Assembly: GCA_029216955.1 (NCBI GenBank)
Contig: JANAVB010006998.1
Coordinates: 2,297,692-2,361,691 of the forward strand
DNA from: Iris pallida
Lineage: Eukaryota > Streptophyta > Magnoliopsida > Asparagales > Iridaceae
DNA length: 64,000 nucleotides
Direction of reading: 5' to 3'
The notes beneath the pieces are model-generated. The model had not been told where the DNA came from and did no database searches. It saw only the letters and a program-made list of their open reading frames with translations. Shown piece by piece: positions 1 to 12,537 of this stretch (positions within the stretch are counted from its first letter, which is position 1; each line of letters starts with the position of its first letter). A program made the position numbers and the translations under genes.

Positions 1-2266
1 CACAGCCGACGAAAAGCTATACAAGACTTATCTCTCGTGCTCCGATGCCTAAACTAGTCGAATCTCCCTTCTACTGGGTTACTCCTGTACATAAGCCAAG
101 CCAGGGGGTATGTCCCACAGAGAGGAAGCCCCGCAAGCAGTATTCCCGCAGGAGCGATAATAGGCTTCCTCGCCAGACCAGCTCTGACCGTACTTACATG
201 CAGCTTCCTTGCATGTACAATAGGAGTGCTATGACAGAAGATCTAACCCTCTCCTAAGAAGAAGAAGAATCTGTGGCACATGACGTGCCTAAATCAAGGC
301 ACTCTTGTACCCAGATTACCATTAACTGCTGTCGTCAGCAGACGGATGCGTCATCGCCGAGCAGGCGTTCTGTCTTCCAGAGACTCCACTCCATGTCGAC
401 CCCACGCCAGAGGCTTAACAGGGGGTCGGTAAGCCATAGAGAAGACGAACCCCGTACCACCATATGTTATACGGTACAGGGTTCCCGAGATCTCAAGAAG
501 CCCTCCCAGAATCCTTCTATATCGGTTGCTAAACCGAAGATGTGGTCAGAAAGCAGTAAAGCTAAGGTACCCGATGGAGGTGTGTTCCAAGGCACTCGTT
601 CCAGATCTGCATTAGGTGCCTTGTCAAAAACTGGGGGTAGCCAGCCTCCTACCATGCATGACAACCCTGTGTTCCAATCTGACGAGGCACAATACGATAT
701 TGATGTCTCCATTGGCGCAGCCAGTCACCAGACTGGGGGTAGCAACCATACTGAGTCCGAAGAAGATCACAATCTTACGGTATATCCTCAGGATTACAAG
801 ATTCAGGCATCTGAGCCAGAAAGAGAAGGATCAACAGCTCCTTCGAGTCACCCTCACACTCGATCTATGTTCATGGCCGATGGCAATGAGGAAGACAACA
901 ACGAAGCTCTCAAACGTACCAAAGTCCTCGAGACAAGGTTAGATACGCTGACAGATACCATGAAGACCCTGTCCTCGGTCATAATCGACCTCAAGAGTAG
1001 CATGGCCCTCGCTGTCTCTACACCTGTGCGTGATCTTCCAACCAATAATGAATCCAGCAGGTTGACTACTGCCAATCAGGCAGGATCATCCTCATCTAAT
1101 ATATCGGCTACAGGCCCCGCAATGCCGGTCGAAATACAGCAGGCCATCAAGGAGCTGTATGCTCGTGATGATGCTAAGGAGAAGCAGGCAACGCTCCGGA
1201 AGATGGGGATCCGACAGCAATACCCTACCGAGTGGGACAACGTCGTCTATCCTTCCAAATACAATCTGCAGACGCTTACACCTTATGAAAAGAAGGGGTC
1301 TCCCCGACAATACTTGAGGTACTTTGCCTCTGCAATGGGGCACCTGCCAAAGGATGACGTTCTCATGTCCAATATATTCATAGGAGCCCTGCAGGAGATA
1401 GCCTATGAGTGGTTCTGCAGTCTTTCGAAAGATTGTATCTCATCATTTGAAGACTTGAAGACTCGATTCCTGGACTGATTCTACAAATGAGGCATAGATA
1501 TGACTATGTCGACCCTCATAAAAATTGTCCAGAGGGAGAAAGAGCATGTCCACACATACATTGAGCGCTTCTGCCAGACAGCCCTCAGATTACCATCCGG
1601 CATGTCGAGCCCATGCTTATGGACTCCAGTCGCAAAAACATGTTGCCCGCTATAAAATTGTGGTACAGGGCTTCCTGCACGGAGTGGATGCCTTTTATTA
1701 CAGAGGTGGATGCCGCACAAAGGAATGCCCAAGATGCGCTGCTCCTGGGGCTACACTTTCCTGCACCCGAAGACAAGGGGAGACGCTCGTCCAGTAATAA
1801 CCCTAAAAACGAATAAGGGAAGTAAGCGATGACCATCAACATCTCCAAAGTTTCAGCAGATGTAAACCCAAAGTCCATGGAAGCACAAAGGCCGAGGGAG
1901 ACATACTCCTTCAATGACGAGGATACGCCGGAGCTCTTCAAAATGCTTACGAACAGTGGCAAACTGTCCATCCCGGTACCCAGGCGTCCTGATGAAATAG
2001 GAAAGGTGGACCATCCCAAGTACTGCCATTACCACCAGTACGTCCATCACTCAACACAGGACTGTTATGTGTTGAAGGGGCAAATTCAGCACCTCATTAA
2101 CACCAAGGTCATATCGTTGGATTACGAAGAGAAGACCAGCACGGCCAACATTGTTACTCTCCAGTTTAGGAGTTTTCTAGCCACAGAGGTGCAAGATGGC
2201 GTCATCCCTATTCCAAAGACGACGATGGAAGTAGTCAACCTTCCGCTAGCACGGGACAACACTTAA
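1..2266 (+). pseudogene. Tat/Ogre-type Ty3/gypsy gag, 5' end outside window, broken
   Basis: Remnant of a retrotransposon capsid/nucleocapsid gene. The frame beginning at or before base 45 runs to a stop at 1476-1478, interrupted by TAA at 255-257. Its last hundred residues look like a retrotransposon gag domain (FKYNLQTLTPYEKKGSPRQY-like region, then a YEWFCSL motif and TRFLD). TGA codons at 1476 and 1488 interrupt the usual continuation (IERFCQTALRLPSGM), and a frameshift near 1605 moves it to the frame that is open at 1613-1816 and 1829-2266. The last piece has a Tat-type knuckle-like motif, CHYHQYVHHSTQDC, near 2020-2065. The first 280 codons are low-complexity and unrecognised. Assignment to the Tat group rests on gag/protease layout and the integrase tail downstream; the gene is dead. 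Confidence 0.8.
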
Positions 2267-2545
2267 GGGCTTGTCCCATTCTCCATGCCTCAAGGCGAAG
2301 TCATGTGGATACATCCTGACTTGGTTCCCGACATGATGATATCTACGACCCTTTCTGCCAAACGGAAGAAAAGCAACGCAGGCCGCATGGTCTAGACGTC
2401 GACCGACGATGCTTTGGTGACCACCTGCTCGGCGCAGAGACAAGAGGAGAGCCAAGCTCCAGACCAGGAGGAGTCTCCACTAAATACTTTCCCTGTCGCA
2501 GATATATCAGGAGCAGGTCTTCCTTAAATTCCTGAGGCACCAGAG

Positions 2546-3508
2546 GTGGGTCCATCCCGGGCCCCTACCGTGGACAAACAAAAACAGAAGGAGGTTCATT
2601 TTGATAAACCTCTCAGAAATGATCTGGCAATAAGGCCTATCAAGCCCTACAACTTCGATATTCTAGCGCAGCTGGCTAATACTCCGGCTAGATTATCACT
2701 TTTTGTGCTCATCCCCCTCTCTAAATATACCCAAGATACGCTCAGTGAAGCTTTACAGAATGCCGAGTCCTTCCTCACCCAGGTTTGACCACCGAAAGTA
2801 GATCCCGCTGCTTGCCCACATTGCCACAGCGTGGTTGAAGTGATTCCCAGTATCACTTTCATCCAGCAAGACATGCTGCTAAAGAATAACCAGCACAACC
2901 ACCCAATGTACTATACAAGGTATGTCAGTGGCATTAAGGCCGATCATATCCACGTCGACCCAGGTTCCTCTCTGAGCATTATCTCAAGATGCCTGCTTCA
3001 AACTTTAGGGATTCTGATGTATCGGTTGACAGCCTCGAACACAATAATCAGTGGTTTCAACGCGGGAAAGAGCGAGCCCCTGGGCAAAATTTGCCTGAAA
3101 TGTCAGATCGACGACCTTTATACTGAAGTGGCTTGCTATGTCATTGATGCGAACATAAACTACAACATGCTGCTAGGGCGACCATGGATCCATGAGTACA
3201 TGATTGTCCCTTCCACCCTACATCAATGTATGAAGTATGTGGCCGGCAACGGGACCATTAAAACGGAGTTCGCTGATATCGACCTATTTCGAGGACTTGA
3301 AGCCTACTGTACGGACGTCGATATGTACATGTCAGTCCCCTGGGATGACGACGGCAATGATGCTGACGATGAGGTAGAGACAGCTTCAGAAAGCGCAGCA
3401 GTGGCCGAAGAACCTTTAAAGGTTCGACTGAAAGGGAGGCCTCCCAAGGTGTCAGTGCCTCTTGTTGTTATGCTTCGGGCAAAGATCCACCTTCGCTTCG
3501 ACGAATGA
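2546..3508 (+). pseudogene. Tat/Ogre-type aspartic protease region
   Basis: Continuation of the same polyprotein in the same frame as the end of gag, with stops at 2264-2266, about 2393 and about 2525 before it and one at 2786-2788. The open stretch at 2831-3508 is a retropepsin-like domain: the active-site segment reads VDPGSSLSII (Tat elements usually have VDGGS there), followed by ADHI and, later, the second conserved strand NMLLGRPWIHE. After that the protein becomes acidic and low-complexity (WDDDGNDADDEVETASES). The catalytic aspartate is present but the glycine after it is replaced by proline, and the surrounding stops make the product non-functional. It lies between gag and the linker that continues at 3505. 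Confidence 0.8.
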
Positions 3509-3840
3509 TGAAAGTTGGTCAGGAGCCTATACGAATAAGGTTACCCCAGAGGGCCCCAAAGCTGACCATGAAGGTGCAGGAGCATCCGATCGTAATTCCC
3601 TTGATGGTCAAGCTGAAAGGGAGGCGTCCTCTTTCTCCTCCGGTGACAGCTCTAGTCCTCACTGACGAAGAGCTAGAAGATTACGTCTGTGCCAACACAG
3701 AGCCCCACTCTTTCGACGACGTAATCCTACGGGACAAGATATCCCACTTCATTAACAAAAAGTTGTCATCGAACTACTCTGGTGCATGCTGGAACACTAA
3801 ATATTCTTGGACAATTTTTTGTGTAAACTACAGACGCAAG
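3505..3840 (+). pseudogene. Tat element post-protease linker, cut by solo LTR
   Basis: An open frame in a different phase from the protease, so a frameshift lies near 3500. It repeats the motif VRLKGRPP/VKLKGRRP seen just upstream, suggesting a short internal duplication, and has an acidic stretch (LTDEELEDYV). The frame runs straight into the inserted solo LTR at 3841; the real coding content ends at GCAAG (3836-3840), the left target duplication. The Tat sequence resumes at 7568. Confidence 0.6.
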
Positions 3841-4654
3841 TGTAGCTCCCCTTCCCGAATTTTTTTTGAATTATTTATTTATTTATTTATTTGATTTAAA
3901 TGGGGTTTTTAGAATTATTATAAATAATTATTTAGTTTATTATTACGGTAGATGATTTTAATCATGATTAAATTTGGAGTACAAGGTAACTGGAAATCGT
4001 GGCACGGATAGTGCAGTGGCGTACTTTGACTAGTATATTAGCCCCGGTAGGGAAGACCGAGCCATAGTGATGTCCTAACTAGAAAAACCAGGCCAAGTTG
4101 CGACTTAACCCTTGCCGATGATTTATTTATTACGTAATTATATTATTGGGTTCTAGAGAAACCGGTTATACCATTTTAGCCCGGACTGGACCCGAACTGA
4201 GCCCAAGCCCATGTAGTCCTGCAGTACGTCTAGTGCCATTCGTGTTGATGCATGTTGGTATGATTGTGTGTCGTATTCCAGTTTAGTGATCTAATGAGTA
4301 TTCCAAAATATTCTTAATTAAATATTTTAAATATTGTTATTAGTTGGTATACGATAATATTTGTATAAATTAGGCCTTGTGTATTTTTTGGGATTATTAG
4401 AGGGTGCAAAAAGGTATATACATCATCTTTGGTTTATTAAATTTTATTATTATTGTTATTACTATTATTATTATTTTATTGGGGTTGTTATTTAATATTG
4501 TTATTTTATTAATTATAATTAAAGGTTATATTTAATTGTTATATTAAATTGTTATCATGTGATTTATAATTTATGCATAAATATAATATATTAAATATTG
4601 CTTATTGTGTATGTGTACATATACATTATAAAATATATGTATAGGTGAAGGTAT

Positions 4655-4702
4655 TGAAAATATATATATATATATATTATATATATATATATGGTATATG
4701 TG

Positions 4703-4743
<41 letters not shown>

Positions 4744-4876
4744 CTATAAATATATATGTATAAATGTGTATATATATGTATATATAAATATATATGTATA
4801 TGTGTGTATATATAGATATACATATAGTATGTATGTGTATATGTGTGTATATAGATAGTGTTTTGTTATATGTGTG

Positions 4877-4957
<81 letters not shown>

Positions 4958-4962
4958 TATAG

Positions 4963-5019
<57 letters not shown>

Positions 5020-5060
5020 TATAGATTGAAATATCTATATATATAGATATTTATAGGTAT
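4655..5060. repeat. (TA)n microsatellite block in solo LTR
   Basis: Several TA runs separated by short interruptions. The longest, 4879-4950, is about 36 uninterrupted TA units, followed by GAAATAATATAGAAAA and another run to about 5012. It lies in U3, upstream of the predicted promoter. The open frame through it is a by-product of the repeat. Confidence 0.95.
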
Positions 5061-5385
5061 ACATATATATAGGTATATGTGTGTTTATGGATCTCTAAAT
5101 ATATATATGTATACGTATAAATGTATAAAAATTTGTGTGTGTGATTATATATATAAATATATTCATATGTATACACATAGCTGTATATATATAAATATAT
5201 ATATGAATACAATAGTTAAGAATAAAAAAAACAAAAACAAACAAAAAAAGAAAAGAAATCAAACCAGCCAGGCCAGGCTCGGCCCAGCCGAGCCCAACCC
5301 GAGAAAGACCCAGCCCGCGTATTAAACTTCCCCACATGGTTGCTAATCCAGCAGCAAACCCGACCCTCCCCTTATTCTTCACCGT

Positions 5386-5432
5386 ACCTATAGATATATA
5401 CAGAACGAGTAGAACAAAGAATTTCTCGAAAC
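5386..5432 (+). promoter_or_regulatory. Predicted LTR promoter (TATA box and start region) of S
   Basis: CTATAGATATATA at 5388-5400 is a good TATA-box match, and about 30 bp downstream comes AAACCCTAAGCCC, typical of plant 5' leaders. U3 would be about 1.58 kb and R-U5 about 2.1 kb. Prediction only. Confidence 0.5.
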
Positions 5433-6753
5433 CCTAAGCCCTGGCCATGCTTTTCCCCTGCGCACGTGTGCGCCACCCTGCGTGCCGTCGCAGCAGGGTC
5501 GGGCCACCGCCGGAAGCCGGCCACTCAGCCGTGCGCGCACAGCGCAGCGAACGCAGAGGCAGCAGCCGCGGAGTCGACTTCGCATGGAGATTTCTCCCTC
5601 CTAGGTCGATGAAATATCGAACCGTTGCTCAGGTACGACCACAATATAACCGACTTTATTTTCCTTCAAATACATGGTTACTAGATGCCCTAGGTTGTCG
5701 GAAAAATGACGCTCAACTCGACCAAAAATCTGTTCGTAAACAGAGCGTAGGACAGTCCAACCATCCACGTTCGGAGATCGATTTTGATCGATCCCGTACA
5801 GTATTTGAAAAACTAATTGAACACATTTTTAGACAACGTGTAGGACTTCACGACCCTTTTTGTGGATTCGGAAATCATCGACTACGCGTCGAAAAATAGA
5901 ATCCCAAAGTTTCCCAAAAACCTGTTTTAAAAACTAGAAAATCGCTCCACACGACGTGCATCACGCCAATCCGGACAACGTGGTCGCGTACCGATAGGAT
6001 CGAAAGCTGCGTAACGGCTTTGTGGTCATGTGGGCTTTGACGGAATTCAAATTGGTCGCGTGTGCGCGACGAATTTGATGCATATCCGTCGAAATTCACC
6101 GTATCGTACACTTTGTAAATTTCTCAATTACTTTGTGCACGTTCATCGGATCGAGACGAAACTTGCGCCAACAGAACCGTATCGTTTTTCTGGTCCTGTA
6201 TGCCAAGTTTGGTCCAATTCTGAGACAGTTGAATCCGACGTCGTTTTGCGGGCCCCATGGTCCCACTCAACGGGCGATTTTGTGCACGGTCCGCCGGAAT
6301 CCAACTTTGGACATAAGGTTGGGTTCATATCGGAAAACTGGATCCGTAGACATGTAGTTTGACGACTTTAGAGACCGTTGACTCTGGCACGCTTTTCGGT
6401 GCAAAACGGATCCAACGGCGGACATCGTTTTTGCCCGAAATTACCGTTTTGCTCCTGTGTTCAGAATTGGACTTAAGGACAGGCGATCCTAGCTATTTTG
6501 ACTATTCTAAGAACATTGGTAATATTTATTTCAGCTTTCGGGGACTGTTGTACGGGTTTTGACTATTGTGGCACAATGAGTGGTTCAGATTGTCGTTTTC
6601 ACCAGCAAAGGACCACAGGCGAGTACAGTTTATTGTCTGCATTTCGATATTGATTTTCACTATATTTTATTGATTGGCCATTGGTTATGTGATTATTTTC
6701 TATTAAAATTGTTGAGTCGGGAATGAGAAGTACCAACGATGTGTGATCTGACC

Positions 6754-7053
6754 TTAGACAGTGTAGACAGTGATTCATTATTTCTTGTAGACAGTGTAGA
6801 CAGTGATCTATTTATTTCTTGTAGACAGTGTAGACAGTGATTTATTTACTGCAAAGTAGGCAGTGTAGACCATGATTTTTACTGCATTTAAATTGTGTAG
6901 ATCGTGATTATTATTTTGTAGACAGTGTTTTTTTATTACAATATTTTCTGTAGACAGTGTAGCTTTATACAATATAGACAGTGTAACTTAGACAGTGTAG
7001 ACAGTGTAACTTAGACAGTGTAGACAGTGTAACTTTAGACAGTGTAGACAGTG
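6754..7053 (+). repeat. GTAGACAGT minisatellite in solo LTR
   Basis: About 300 bp made of irregularly spaced GTAGACAGTGTAGACAGTG units, tightest at 6985-7053. It lies in the predicted second intron of the LTR leader (6619-7276). There are no unique spacers, so it is not a CRISPR array. Confidence 0.9.
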
Positions 7054-7488
7054 TCGCATAATTGTCCCGAGACCGATCACATATCAAAGGTACTTCTAGC
7101 AGTTGGGGAAAGTCTGTTGTGTCTATTTATTTACTATTGGTTTTCTGTATTTTCTGTTTATTTTTAAAACTCATGATTGATGTCTAACCTTTGTTTTATA
7201 GTCATTTTCTTTATTTGAAATTGCATTCAGCGAATTGTGCTCGTTCCATTCCTGACTGAAAACCAACATTTTTCAGGTTAGCCGTGGATTCACTTAGCAT
7301 GGGGAGTTCGGGTGTACTTGCAGACAAAACCTAGAGACTAGTTAGATAGTCAAGTTATAGTCATTTACTATTTGTACAAGTTTATATTTTTCAACAAATG
7401 TAAAACTTGTGATCTTTGGAAATTAAATTAATTATGTGAATGAGCATTATTTGTGAATTTGATCTTCATGGCCGTGACAGCGTTCTAC

Positions 7489-7504
7489 CGCCGACACTGC
7501 GGCG
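7489..7504 (+). other. U5 terminal hairpin motif (CGCCG-ACACTG-CGGCG)
   Basis: A perfect 5-bp stem with a six-base loop, 58 bp before the LTR end. The same hairpin and flanks recur near the 3' ends of the N1, N2 and N3 LTRs, and in altered form in G and D. Function unknown. Confidence 0.75.
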
Positions 7505-7567
7505 TAGGCTGGCTTGGACACGTCTCGTATCCGTTTAAAAAAAATGGGTGCAGGTCGTGACAGCAAG

Positions 7568-8388
7568 TGACAACTGCCAACCATGTGAGCCGAGTTGTCC
7601 CTACCCAGGGCACCTACTTCGTAGTTCTAGCCAGAAAAAAATAAGAGAAACCCATCATATTCGATCGATTGGAGCATCCGCAGCGAATAACTCATGAAGA
7701 CCCAGACCTCGACAGCGGCAAAATGCAGTTCTACCGCTACACGACACAGGCCAAAAACCTTATCCAGAAGATGGGCTACGACCTGAATGGCAACAAGGAG
7801 CTCAATTATGGCAAAGGCCGACGTCTTCCCTTATGAATTCGTGCTCCGAAGGAAAAAGTTAAAAACTACTACCAACGTACTCGTCGAGGGCTGGGGTACG
7901 TTACACCTACGACCACCTCAGAATATTCAAAAAAAGAAGTCATAAGGCACTCACACTCTTCTGACTCCTCAACTTGGGACTCCGATACCAGCACTGGTCA
8001 AGTCTTTAAGAAGATGTTGTCTGCTAACATAATCACTAATCAGTTAACCGTCGAAGACAATCAGCACAGGCGGTTACAAAAGTTAGAAGCGTTGGATGAA
8101 AAGCGCTTGCTCGTACAGCAAAGGATTGAGCTTTACCAAGCTCGCATCTCTGGGACCTTCAACAAAAAGGTTCGCAAAAGATCTTACCAAGTGGGCGACC
8201 TCGTCTTGGCAGTACGGAGACCGATGGTGATGACCCACAAGACGGCTGGGAAGTTTGAGCCCAAGTGGGAAGGACCGTTTGTCATAGAAACGGTATACTC
8301 TAACGGTGCTTATCGGCTAGCTAAGCCTAATAGTGACTTACTAATGATATCCATCAACGACAAGTTCCTAAACAAGTATTACGTCTGA
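7568..8388 (+). pseudogene. Tat element: linker fused to integrase C-terminus
   Basis: The reading frame resumes after the solo LTR and is open apart from TAA near 7640 and TGA near 7834. It holds the linker motif YQRTRRGLGYVTP found between protease and RT in Tat-type elements, then passes at about 8035-8060 straight into the integrase C-terminal domain (MLSANI... to stop at 8386-8388), with RIELYQARISGTFNKKVR, YQVGDLVLAVRR and KFEPKWEGPFVIETVYSNGA. Reverse transcriptase, RNase H and the integrase catalytic core are absent, so the element carried an in-frame internal deletion. The last 124 codons are uninterrupted. Confidence 0.8.
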
Positions 8389-8495
8389 AGACAGAACCAA
8401 CATAGGCACCCACATCCCTTGAAAAGGGTTCCCATGAGTTTTGGTAAGGGGATCTCTCTCTATCCCTCCTATATATTCTCTCAAGTAGATGAAGC

Positions 8496-8705
8496 AATTC
8501 ACATCCATATTACCTCTGGATTGCTTCTTATGCCTGGAAGATCCGACTATCATGTCCACATTACCTCTGAGTAGTCGTTCTTCTCGCATCAGTTCTATGA
8601 TTATCCCGGCAGTCTAGAAAACAGTTTACGTCCATATTACCTCTGGATTGTTGTTCTATACCCCGAAAAAGATTAAGCCTACCACGTCCAGATTACCTCT
8701 GGTCA
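8496..8705 (+). repeat. About 60-bp diverged tandem repeat, 4 copies
   Basis: The core CGTCCATATTACCTCTGGAT recurs with changes near 8506, 8554, 8630 and 8681, each followed by a variable stretch. It lies in the 3' noncoding part of the Tat element. Confidence 0.75.
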
Positions 8706-9444
8706 GGCAAATCCATTATGGAGATTCCCTCTTTATTTTAAAGACAAAAGCAAAGAAAACGAGAAAGCTTCTACATATAAAAACATGTAGCTACAAAGAC
8801 CTATTACAGACTCTTCATAGTTACATACACAGAAGCCAAAAAAAAGCTAAAATTATGGTACAAGCTCTCAATAGCGCGGGCGAGGCGGGGACAGAGCCAA
8901 TCACTTCCTGGTCAAAAGGAAGTCGTCATGAGCCCATGCTCGAAAATGATAACTCAGGATAATTAATGCTAAGAGCTAGGCATGACACCAGCCATCACCC
9001 AGCTCGTACAGTTCTGACATGTGTTTATGCTTCTATTCAAAGTATCTCGAGCTTGACTCAAGTTCGGGACACTTTGAAGGGGTCTTGTAAAAGCATGAAA
9101 AATCTCAGTTGAAGACATCCCTTTGCCAATGCGCAGAAGATGCAAAAGACTAAGGCTCGGTGCTAAAAAGACGAAACAGAAGATATGAGAGAAGTCCCTT
9201 TATTGTTATGTCTACCAAAGTCTAGTATAGGCACATCAGGACTATACATAGGGGACTAATTCTGTTCTTCTACAAAGGATCTAGTACATATTCGACAGAG
9301 CCTAGAGGGATCTACAAGGGATGCAGTCTCCATCGAAGTGCGACCTTCCTTCTTCTCGACACGCACGCTGGAAGATTGACCTCTATCGAAGCATGTTCTA
9401 ACTTTCTTATGGGCATAGCCTCTCAGAAGTATATCAGTTAAGAG

Positions 9445-9640
9445 GTACAGCCACCTGCCTGTGCCAACCTCAGAAGCAAGATGGTGGTAGGCTCCCATCC
9501 CCTTCTTTTACTTCAGAAGCCAGTATCTTTACTCCAAAAGCGAAGCTACCTGCCTGCGCCAATCTCAGATGCACAAGGGTGTCAATCCCTTTCCTCCGCC
9601 GCCAACGCCTTCACTGTTCAGAGGTGTAGCTACTTACCAG
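9445..9640 (+). repeat. Diverged direct repeats in Tat 3' region
   Basis: The block CCACCTGCCTGTGCCAACCT near 9450 recurs as CTACCTGCCTGCGCCAATCT near 9548, and a weaker third copy (GTAGCTACTTACCAGTG) lies near 9624. Spacing is about 90 bp. Confidence 0.6.
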
Positions 9641-10740
9641 TGTTTGTATGAGGCGCAGGATGGTGATATGCACACACCATCTTAATTCCCGTGACGCAGT
9701 CATCTGCTCCGGATCAGAAGCTTAAGTCACTTCTCTACAAGAGACTTCGAAACTCCTATCGCAACCAATGCAAGTCAGCCTGTCGCTCCAAAAGCACAGT
9801 AACCCCGCCAACCTGAAGCACAAGCCTACTTTTCGCCTACATCACAGTGACTCCGGTAGCCCAAAACACAGCTTCATAAGTTGCTCTATATGCAAAGAAG
9901 TCTCGTCGTCATTCGAAGGCAAGTCCAATCGTCGCCTAAAAGCACAGAAGTTCTGTCATCTCTAGAAGCAAGGTCTACTCGTCGCCCAAGAAGCACAACA
10001 GTACTTAGTCCTTACCAGAGGCGCAGGAATCATGGGTCCAACCCTAATTAGTTTGTTTAAACCGCCTCTTGTAGAGAAGATTGGGATTAAATCATGATTG
10101 ATATCATATCAGATTGATTTAAATCTTAGATGCGGATCAATTAGACTCCAAGTCTAGGATAAAATCTCAAGATTTACTCGGTTGTATCCGAGCAAGCAAA
10201 TCGACAAATGCCACGTGCCACCTCTTTCGATTATGTTTATAACCACCAAAGATCTCGTTTGAGGGGAATCTCAATGTCCGTCATATGTCAGTGCTGCAGA
10301 AACCCGTACCGTACAATAACGGTTCATATCTTTGGTTGCGATAGGAGTTCTTCTTCCACCAAAGCATCAATCAAAAGACAGAGGAAACATTAACAATCGA
10401 CAATCTTCAAAGGATCAACAATCTCTATCCACGAAGAGTCGACCACCCTCATCCACTAATCAACCAAAGAACCAACCAACCATCTTCAAGAGATCTTCTC
10501 ATCCAGACAGCCTCTTAATCGGTAACCCCAGCGTTCCATCAAAGGCGCCAGAGATCCATACCAAGGTTGATTCGTCGTCAGATCGTCAACGGAGTAAAGG
10601 AGCCGATGTAGTGCTCGATCTCTATCGTCACACTTTTCAAGAAACCTCTTCACTCTGTACTTAGAATATCATGTTTAGGACTTCCTTCTTTGTACACAGA
10701 TACCTTATACGTTCAATAAAATAAAAAGTTTGTTCAACCT

Positions 10741-10839
10741 TTTGTTACATCAAACACGCAGTTGTACAAATAAGCTCAAGTACTACCACAATTTTGTATT
10801 AATAGCAAAGACTGACCTACATGGGCCACCACAAAAACG
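10741..10839 (-). mobile_element. Internal-region stub of minus-strand element D
   Basis: The sequence just left of the D LTR resembles, in order, the stretch just inside the 5' LTR of N1 and N2 (GTTGTACAAATAAG... CTACCACAA... ACTAAT-like). It contains the primer-binding site at 10814-10831. The left boundary with the Tat element is approximate; the rest of D is missing. Confidence 0.6.
10814..10831 (-). other. Primer-binding site of D (tRNA-Ile type, one mismatch)
   Basis: On the minus strand it reads TGGTGGCCCATGTAGGTC, one base different from the 18-mer shared by N1-N4. It lies 8 bp from the LTR edge; the other elements have 9. Confidence 0.75.
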
Positions 10840-12479
10840 TATCACGACCCACACCTGGATATTCGAGCACGAGTACATGGGCCACGCCCAGCCTATGTCA
10901 CAGTATCGACGGTAGAAAGCTGTCAAGTACCCAATAAATATCTATAACATCTAGATGATCCATGATAATAAATTTACTCAAATCACACCACAAGCGACTT
11001 AAGAAAGATATGAAATAGAAGATATCAACAACACTGAAACAGACAGAGTCTACAAATGAATATACAAGACCAGAATGTATCGAAGGCAAAATAATAACAA
11101 AACTAAATCAAAGTACCAGGGCCTAGAACTCCCGGGAGACAACTCACGGTGAAAGAATATTGAGATCCGTCTCAGCTAGCATCATCATGTAGTCCAATAA
11201 TATGGACTATAACAATTCCTAAAACTTGTCAACGTATTCAGTCAGGATTGGAGCGAAGTACATAAACTAACAGCAGTTCCAATGAATTGACAAATACTAT
11301 AAAAATAGCTATAATGAAATACAAGACAGAATATCAAGACTAGAAGCAAAACAGTACAAGGTATACTGAATATCATATCATGGTATGAAATACTGGAATG
11401 TAAGCAGTATAGAAAAATCTGATGTATAATATAAATATAAACGGTGCCTTGAAATATTAGAGCGTTATGTGATCGGCTTGGGTCCAGATCAGGCTATTCC
11501 ATTTGATCGACTATGCACAAGTAGTATAGAGGATTAGGCCGACCAAAATGGAAAGCTATGCACAAGTAGTATCAGGTCAGGCTACACCCTTCGTGTGGTG
11601 AGGGTGCAGCTATACACAAGTAGTAAACAGGAGGGGGTATTGATCACATACCTCTAATAACTTTTCATTTCCGAATAGTATAATGGATTCAACCATGACA
11701 CGTCATGACACGGGATTCAAAAAGCAGGGGGCCAGTCCACCCCCAAATCGATGTCTATACAAGTACAGGAAACAAGATTGAACAATGTACCCATATACTA
11801 GGTAAACCAGGAATAACATCTCATGATGGGATCCAACGTATACTAGTCTGTGCATCCTCGTACCAAGAATCAAGTAAAATACTACAACTGAACAAATATA
11901 GTAAATATCAAAGCAATGAAAACTATCAGGGAATATACTCATCTCAGTTTGGTTGGAGTCGACGTACGCGACACGAACGTGTCGACACAGACGGTCCCAT
12001 TGAGTCCGGAATAGTCCAAATAGCCTAGTTCGACATAAAGAAATCCAAAATCATGGTTCGATACGATAATCAATTTGAGGAAGGGAAACGACTAAAATAG
12101 TCGTGATTAAGGTTATAAAGAAAAAGAAAATCCATATATAACTATCAAAAATTGTTTATAATATATTTAGAAACTGTACTTTTATTAATCATAAGATTTT
12201 GAGTCAAACTGTATTTTATATAATATAAAAGTATTCTAACTAAAACTCCAATTTGTCAAATATGATTTTGAGTCAAACTCGATAATGATATTCAGAAATA
12301 TTATTATACTTTGATATGATTTCCAAATAAGTAATATTATTAATACGATAAAACTAATAAAAATACTATCAATGATACTTAATATTATATAAGTGCAAAA
12401 ACTAATGAGACCTCAATAGCAGTTATCATTATAATCTAAAAATATAAAATAATAATACTGGTGATAAAATAGTACTTTT

Positions 12480-12483
<4 letters not shown>

Positions 12484-12535
<52 letters not shown>
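12484..12535. repeat. (TA)n microsatellite in D LTR
   Basis: About 26 uninterrupted TA units. Confidence 0.95.

Positions 12536-12537
<2 letters not shown>

Larger units (their letters stand above)
3841..7562 (+). mobile_element. Solo LTR (S), 3722 bp, with 5-bp TSD GCAAG
   Basis: It begins TGTAGCTCCCC and ends GGTCGTGACA. GCAAG occurs immediately before (3836-3840) and after (7563-7567), and the Tat coding region continues on both sides, so this is a complete LTR left by recombination between two LTRs of one element. The 3' end matches the ends of the N1, N2 and N3 LTRs (U5 hairpin block at 7479-7515). Inside are a long TA microsatellite, a GC-rich leader-like zone after a TATA box near 5388, a GTAGACAGT minisatellite, and splice-like signals: donor CAG|GTACGA at 5633, acceptor TTTATTTCAG|C at 6535, GC donor CAG|GCGAGT at 6619, acceptor ATTTTTCAG|G at 7277. 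The open frame at 5447-5899 is leader sequence, not a recognised gene. Confidence 0.92.
8389..10740 (+). mobile_element. Tat element 3' noncoding region and probable 3' LTR
   Basis: No recognisable gene. The segment after the integrase stop holds two sets of short diverged direct repeats. Further on, AT-rich sequence at about 10060-10740 with CCACGTGCCACCTCTTTCG (10211-10229) and ATAAAATAAAAAG poly(A)-type signals near 10720 looks like an LTR, but its borders cannot be set because the matching 5' LTR is outside the window. The open frames at 8648, 9768, 10208 and 10332 lack recognisable motifs and are treated as chance. Confidence 0.5.

Noticed and set aside
4655..5060. TA-rich block as a replication origin or matrix-attachment site
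   Set aside because: Simple microsatellite within an LTR; nothing else supports such a role.
5447..5899. 150-codon frame in the solo LTR, arginine-rich at its start
   Set aside because: It lies just downstream of the predicted LTR start in leader sequence, crosses a predicted splice donor and has no known domain.
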